Part shown: in pieces, positions 32,101 to 35,443 of the stretch | How the letters are laid out: each line of letters begins with the position of its first letter | Position numbering within the stretch: position 1 is the stretch's first letter | NCBI GenBank assembly: GCA_028279305.1 | Contig: JANQOA010000064.1 | Location: forward strand, 1 to 35,443 | Source of the DNA: Pseudomonadales bacterium | Lineage (GTDB): Bacteria; Pseudomonadota; Gammaproteobacteria; Pseudomonadales; Azotimanducaceae | Direction of reading: 5' to 3' | Length of the DNA: 35,443 nucleotides | The notes under the pieces: generated by a model | Databases searched by the model: none | Seen by the model: only the letters and a program-made list of their open reading frames with translations | What the model was told of the DNA's origin: nothing | Program-made: the position numbers and the translations under genes

Positions 32101-35100
32101 TGACCGCTGTCGCGGGTGACGCCTTCAAAGGTCAACGGGCTGACCAGTTTGCCATCCACCAGCAGTTCCGGCCGCTGGCCGGTAGGATGCACCACCGCCA
32201 CCGCAATGGCCGGCATGGTGGGGTTATACCGCTGCGGCGGCCAGACAATCCCGCTGCCGCCGCCGTCTGCAGCCAGATGAGCGCGCAGCCAGCTGCGGTC
32301 GAATACCGGCGACGCGCCGTTGTCCGGCGGCGGCAGTTGGTAAGGTTGATGATCCTGGCGCGGAGCGGCGTCACGCACCCGTGTACGGCTGGCGGCGCTG
32401 CGGGTCACCTGGGTACCCCGGGTCGGTTCATGCACCCGGCCGGCCACCTTGATGTCAGCCCCCGCGCTTGCCGAGCGGGCCGGTAAAGCCCGTGCATTTT
32501 CCGCCTGGGCGCGCTGCAGAGCCCGCGCGTTGGCGGCTGAGCTGGCATATCCCACCCGCGGCAACGAACGCAGGGACTGGGAAATGGTAATCAGTGAAGA
32601 CGGCCAGTTCAGGCCAATCCGGTTGCTGCTGACTTCGCTGCGGTAGCGGCCGCCCGCGTTGGACATTTGCGTCACCGCTTTGACCTCTATCTCGCCTTTC
32701 GGATTTTTCACGAAGGTATCGAATTCCAGCAGGTACTCAAAAGATTCCGCGCTGGCCGGCAGGCGGAAGCTCAGCGCGCCCTGTTCAATGCCCGCCGGGT
32801 CAGGTTTGGCGACCCCGTTCAAGCGGGTACTGCCCTCCAGGTACGCCAGCTTGTCATCCAGCATGACGGTGGCGAGAATTTTGCGCAGCGGCACGTCGCC
32901 GCCAACAATGTGGTAGCGGTAATGAACCCGCCCCTCCCCCGCTTCTGCATCCAGGCGGGTCACAACCTCCGCGCTGGCTTCGGGTTTTTCACGCACATAA
33001 AAGTCAGCACGCCACAACACCCCGGGCTGCAGGTCAACAAACTGGGAGGTGCTGCTGCCGGCAAACTGGGTATTGTTCTCACACCCGTAAGGCTGATAAT
33101 TATCGGGCAGCGAGGCGCCATCCAACTGCACCACGTGTGTGCCCGGCTCAACACCTTCAAAATGATATTTGCCGTCCTGGTCGGTCACCACAAAGCTGCC
33201 GTTTTCAAGCCACACCCGCACATCCGCAACCCCGCGCCGCGCATCGTCCCCATCCGCCTCCCCGGGGCATGGTCCTGCGGTGACCCGGCCGCTGATAAAT
33301 GCCTTGCTGCGGAACAGATCTTCCTGCACCAATACGTCCGCATAAGCTTCGTTGGCATCCGCAATGCCGCTGCCCTGCACCAGCGCACGGTTGCGGGCAT
33401 TACCCAAGGGCGTGCCGGCGGTGATCTCGGTGACATAGCGGATCTCCACCGTCTCTCCCGCCTCCAGCATGCCGATATCAAGCTGCAGACGGCGGCCGTC
33501 GGCGGAGAATTCCGGCAGCGGGCCGCTTGTACCGGCAACCCGCAACGAACCCTCTGCATAGCGGAAGCCTTGGGGCAGATCGTCAATCAGCCGCAAATCC
33601 GTCACCGGCGCGGCACTGGGACTGTTCTGTACCTGTACGCTGTATTGCACGAAGTCGCCTACCGCCGCCACCTCCTTGTTGACCTGTTTGCTGACAAATA
33701 CGTCAGCGGCCAGCGGGTCCAGCGGCAGGTCAAAGGAAACCGGTACGCCGGCCGTGACGGTAAACGGCTGACCCCTGGAACCCGCCTGCAGTTCAAAAGA
33801 CCCCAGACCCGCCAGGCTGGCGTCATCCACCACGGACGGGAAGCGGTAGGCGCCGGAATTTACCTGCAGCACGTATTCGCCGGGTGCTACCACCGGGAAA
33901 TGGAAGGTGCCCGGCGCAAAGTCGTAACGCCTGCCGCTGCTATCGGTCACCTCGGCGCCTGACTCCACGGTGGCGGGAAATGTTGCGTTGCCGTCCACCC
34001 CCAGCACCCGGGCCGGCAGACCGCTGCTGTTGTCGATCAAAGTCACGTTGACCCCATCCAGCAGCGCACCGTTTAAACTGGAAAACACGGTAAATCCCGG
34101 ATCCAGCAGCACCTGCGCCGAAGCGCTGTCGTTAGCGTCCAGGGCATCCGCGTAGCTGACCTGCGCCGCAGTGCCCATGGGCGCTTCCAGCGCGCAATTA
34201 AACGGCACCGCGGCGTCCGCCGCGCGGGTCTGCAGATAGCCGGTAAACACACCGGTGGAGTCGTTTGTTTCCAGCAACAGCACCCGCTCGCTGTCCGCCT
34301 GGCCGGGCACAGTTACGGTCACCTCCAGTTCGTCCGCGGCAAACGGATCCAGATCCTGGTCGCCGTCGGTGACCCGGATAAACAGCACATCCCCGCGCGC
34401 CAGCCGGCCGGCAGCAGCCAGGGGTATACTCGCCGGCACCGTCAGACCGCCCTGGACCAGACTCACCGGATCCGCCGCCGGGACAAACTGGCTGCCGTCG
34501 TAACAGCGGCTGGCCTGCACCACCCCGGCATCAGCGCCCGCGGGGGCCACGGCAAACAATTCCACACTGCTGGCGGTTGGCGCCACCGGCACCACATCCA
34601 ACGGAATATCCACCCACATGGCCGGACCCGCCGGCAGGTTAAACGGCTGGCCGCGCGCCCCGCCGAGGCTGAAGGGGTTGCCCGGCAGCGTCTGCAGCTG
34701 GCTGTCCGGCACGCCGCTGGGGAACGCAAAACGGTTGGGCGGGATCACCTGCAGCACATAGTTGCCGGCATTCACGAACGGAAAACGGTAGGCCCCCGGC
34801 GCCAGCCCGGCCTGGGCATCCCCGCTGTGTTGACTGGCGGCATGAGGGGTCAGCCCGTCGTCGGCAAATACAGCAGCGGGGCTAGCGTCGGACGCCTGCA
34901 CCAGGCTGACCAGGGCGCCGTTTACCGGGCGGCCGCTGGCGCTGTCGAACACCCGGCTGAAGGGATCCACCAGAACCTCCAGCGACACCGAATCCACCGG
35001 GTCGGCGGCATCAACGTAGCCGGCCGTGACCACACCGCCGCGCTGTACGGCAAGCACACAATCCGCCGCTGCTGATGGCGGTAAGGCGCTTTGTATATAA

Positions 35101-35443
35101 CCGACAAACACGCCGGTATCCGCACCCGCCTCCGTCAGCACGATCGATTCGCTGTCACCGGTGTCGCTGCTCAGGCTGACCGTCAGCGAATCCGCCAGCA
35201 GGGGGTCCGTATTAGCGTCCGCATCACTGACTTGAACAAACAACACGTCTGCAGCCTTCAGCACAGCGGTAACCCGCAACGGCAGCAACCCCGGTACGGC
35301 CAGCGTGCCGCCCACCAGAGACAGCGGCGGCGGCAACGGCTGCAGGCCCGCGCCGGCATCACAGCGGGTTGCGGCAAGCGCAAAATCCTGCGCATCCGCG
35401 GCAAGCGGTGCGTATTGCAAGACACTGATTCCGGCGCCGGTAC
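29115..35443 (-). CDS. Giant multidomain surface protein: tandem repeats, DUF11/CNA-B-like domains and C-terminal outer-membrane barrel (5' end outside window)
   Basis: The frame is open from the right edge to the stop at 29115; more than 2,100 residues are visible and the N-terminus is missing. Numbered from TTG 35420: two related repeats (about 1-283 and 284-570); a DUF11-like domain (about 571-698, VSKQVNKEVAAVGDFVQYSV); a CNA-B/SdrD-B-like domain (about 706-808, VADVRVWLENG, DQDGKYHFEGVEPG); a second DUF11-like stretch (about 812-935); an Ala/Arg-rich linker (about 958-1050); and a beta-sandwich (about 1060-1260). From about 1265 to the end alternating hydrophobic/charged strands, rich in Tyr and Arg, look like a large outer-membrane beta-barrel. 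Proposed role: surface display or adhesion with a built-in barrel (inference). No named relative is recognised. Confidence 0.88.
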   Translation of the reverse strand, partial: TGAGISVLQYAPLAADAQDFALAATRCDAGAGLQPLPPPLSLVGGTLAVPGLLPLRVTAVLKAADVLFVQVSDADANTDPLLADSLTVSLSSDTGDSESIVLTEAGADTGVFVGYIQSALPPSAAADCVLAVQRGGVVTAGYVDAADPVDSVSLEVLVDPFSRVFDSASGRPVNGALVSLVQASDASPAAVFADDGLTPHAASQHSGDAQAGLAPGAYRFPFVNAGNYVLQVIPPNRFAFPSGVPDSQLQTLPGNPFSLGGARGQPFNLPAGPAMWVDIPLDVVPVAPTASSVELFAVAPAGADAGVVQASRCYDGSQFVPAADPVSLVQGGLTVPASIPLAAAGRLARGDVLFIRVTDGDQDLDPFAADELEVTVTVPGQADSERVLLLETNDSTGVFTGYLQTRAADAAVPFNCALEAPMGTAAQVSYADALDANDSASAQVLLDPGFTVFSSLNGALLDGVNVTLIDNSSGLPARVLGVDGNATFPATVESGAEVTDSSGRRYDFAPGTFHFPVVAPGEYVLQVNSGAYRFPSVVDDASLAGLGSFELQAGSRGQPFTVTAGVPVSFDLPLDPLAADVFVSKQVNKEVAAVGDFVQYSVQVQNSPSAAPVTDLRLIDDLPQGFRYAEGSLRVAGTSGPLPEFSADGRRLQLDIGMLEAGETVEIRYVTEITAGTPLGNARNRALVQGSGIADANEAYADVLVQEDLFRSKAFISGRVTAGPCPGEADGDDARRGVADVRVWLENGSFVVTDQDGKYHFEGVEPGTHVVQLDGASLPDNYQPYGCENNTQFAGSSTSQFVDLQPGVLWRADFYVREKPEASAEVVTRLDAEAGEGRVHYRYHIVGGDVPLRKILATVMLDDKLAYLEGSTRLNGVAKPDPAGIEQGALSFRLPASAESFEYLLEFDTFVKNPKGEIEVKAVTQMSNAGGRYRSEVSSNRIGLNWPSSLITISQSLRSLPRVGYASSAANARALQRAQAENARALPARSASAGADIKVAGRVHEPTRGTQVTRSAASRTRVRDAAPRQDHQPYQLPPPDNGASPVFDRSWLRAHLAADGGGSGIVWPPQRYNPTMPAIAVAVVHPTGQRPELLVDGKLVSPLTFEGVTRDSGQQMSVTRWENVSISERDSIIEAQLLNREGNVVQSFQREVHFSGSPVRAELVPELSYLVADGVYPPVVAVRLFDRAGYPLRAGTTGEFTVSAPYAALDKTRHLENSKSLFANERYKVLRDGVAYIQLQPTVESGEVALGFHFDQLRQQQIRARLLPGARDWIMVGLAEGSYSRRSLSGSLRGLQESGLDDHHLSDGRVAFYAKGMVKGDWLLTAAYDTDKQFSRTLREQIDPNQFYTLYGDGATQMFDAQSQRKLYLKLEKHRFMSLFGDFDTEFQRSELTRYERRMNGMKMGYYGRHVELNAFASETNQGFVRDELQGNGTSGVYRLSSGGLVRNSENVRLVTRDRFSLDRIISETQLVRFLDYTIDFERGQLIFKQPVFSQDQDFNPVFIEVEYEVGGADGSGGDELVAGARAAYRLDNQDSELAVSVVDDSTPGQGGSLAGVDFTMQFNELQKLSVEYAKSRTDLGGDADAYLLELRHGGERLAGRAYVTEQEDGFGLGHQSSLELGTRRLGVEAEYRLRQHLLMRGQLAQQRLLSNGADRWVADMETQYQLPASRLSAGLRGVRESVANGESLEATQVLMGASRQLWGDRLLLRGDAELDVSAGGDNTDYPSRGIIGAEYEFINDVRLLLEQELTWGAARDTQDTRLGLRARPWTGADARSTVSRQRGENGERLFATTGLLQQWRLNRQWLVDVGFDRVQTLRRQGQVDSGALLFNPAQPPASGSLDGDFNQDFTALFSGFTYTRDAWNISSRVEFHDGDLSRRWNVLAGANHQLAEGRVVSSSLAWFNEEHADGRLQDSADLRLGLAWRPAGSRWTLLNRSDLVFTRLQDSLFDTRGRKWVNNLNANYKTAAEPGSRQHQVALQLGIKYLVEQIDGVEYDGVTLLYGAQYRYNFRPRWDAGVHGSVLHSLQADARDYSAGLSVGFNPYRDMWLSVGYNFFGFQDNDFIAAEYTARGPFLKLRLKFDQALAQKFLAFAGLDAEWQQQPANSR
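33711..34571 (-). repeat. Protein-coding tandem repeat 2 of the giant surface protein
   Basis: Second copy, about residues 284-570. Landmarks matching copy 1: RCYDG (Cys306), DVLFIRVTDGDQDLDP, DSTGVFTGYLQT, FNCALE (Cys409), YVLQV and GSRGQPF. The two cysteines are 103 residues apart (101 in copy 1), suggesting one conserved disulfide per repeat; the period is about 286-288 residues. Divergence at protein level is considerable, so this is an old duplication. Confidence 0.75.
34572..35443 (-). repeat. Protein-coding tandem repeat 1 of the giant surface protein
   Basis: This copy runs from the window edge to about residue 283. Landmarks shared with copy 2: RCDAG (Cys20), DVLFVQVSDADANTDP (acidic, calcium-loop-like), ADTGVFVGYIQS, DCVLA (Cys121), YVLQV and GARGQPF. 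Because the frame enters from outside the window, further copies may lie beyond. Confidence 0.75.

Noticed and set aside
32667-33962. Plus-strand ORF of 431 codons opposite DUF11/CNA-B-like domains
   Set aside because: Antisense shadow; the minus-strand frame has recognisable domains throughout.

Overview
The window looks like a high-GC gammaproteobacterial chromosome. The gene order smc-zipA-ligA, the complete System I cytochrome c maturation run (ccmABCDEFGHI), a type II LOG nucleosidase (ppnN), a TonB-dependent receptor and several acyl-CoA or aromatic-type metabolic genes fit a marine, Cellvibrionales/Halieaceae-like lineage. That placement is inferred from protein character and synteny; no rRNA marker is present. 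I see no rRNA, tRNA, CRISPR array, insertion sequence or prophage gene.

Left part (1-10381): short metabolic units on both strands. A GPH-type sugar/cation symporter is followed by a thiamine-diphosphate enzyme that runs off the left edge. Both are divergent from a hotdog thioesterase. An acyl-CoA dehydrogenase and a radical SAM protein with extra C-terminal cysteines lie on the minus strand. Next come a small exported protein with a C-terminal membrane anchor and a METTL20/PrmA-like methyltransferase on the plus strand. A membrane-anchored protein with duplicated DUF1330-like halves is then divergent from a tight three-gene unit: alpha/beta hydrolase, DUF169 protein and nitroreductase. The two divergent promoters are nearly back to back, and the hydrolase mRNA is predicted to be leaderless.

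Middle part (10385-25616): everything is on the minus strand. In transcription order this is ccmA-B-C-D-E-F-G-H-I, a GntR/FCD regulator, smc, zipA, ligA and a transglycosylase-like lipoprotein. Most ccm genes overlap by 1-17 nt, so they are probably translationally coupled. The exception is a 150-nt ccmB-ccmC gap holding a hairpin. The chromosome/division block (SMC, ZipA, LigA) is a conserved gammaproteobacterial arrangement.

Right part (25613-35443): also minus strand. A giant surface protein runs off the right edge and is followed by a TonB-dependent receptor and ppnN, which overlaps ccmA by ATGA. The giant protein (more than 2,100 residues visible) has two tandem repeats of about 285 residues, DUF11-like and CNA-B/SdrD-like domains, and a C-terminal region of about 840 residues that looks like an outer-membrane beta-barrel. 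It is the least conventional object in the window. ppnN has no usable in-frame start codon: its only sensible ATG, which overlaps the receptor stop as TAATG, is one base out of frame across a run of five A residues.
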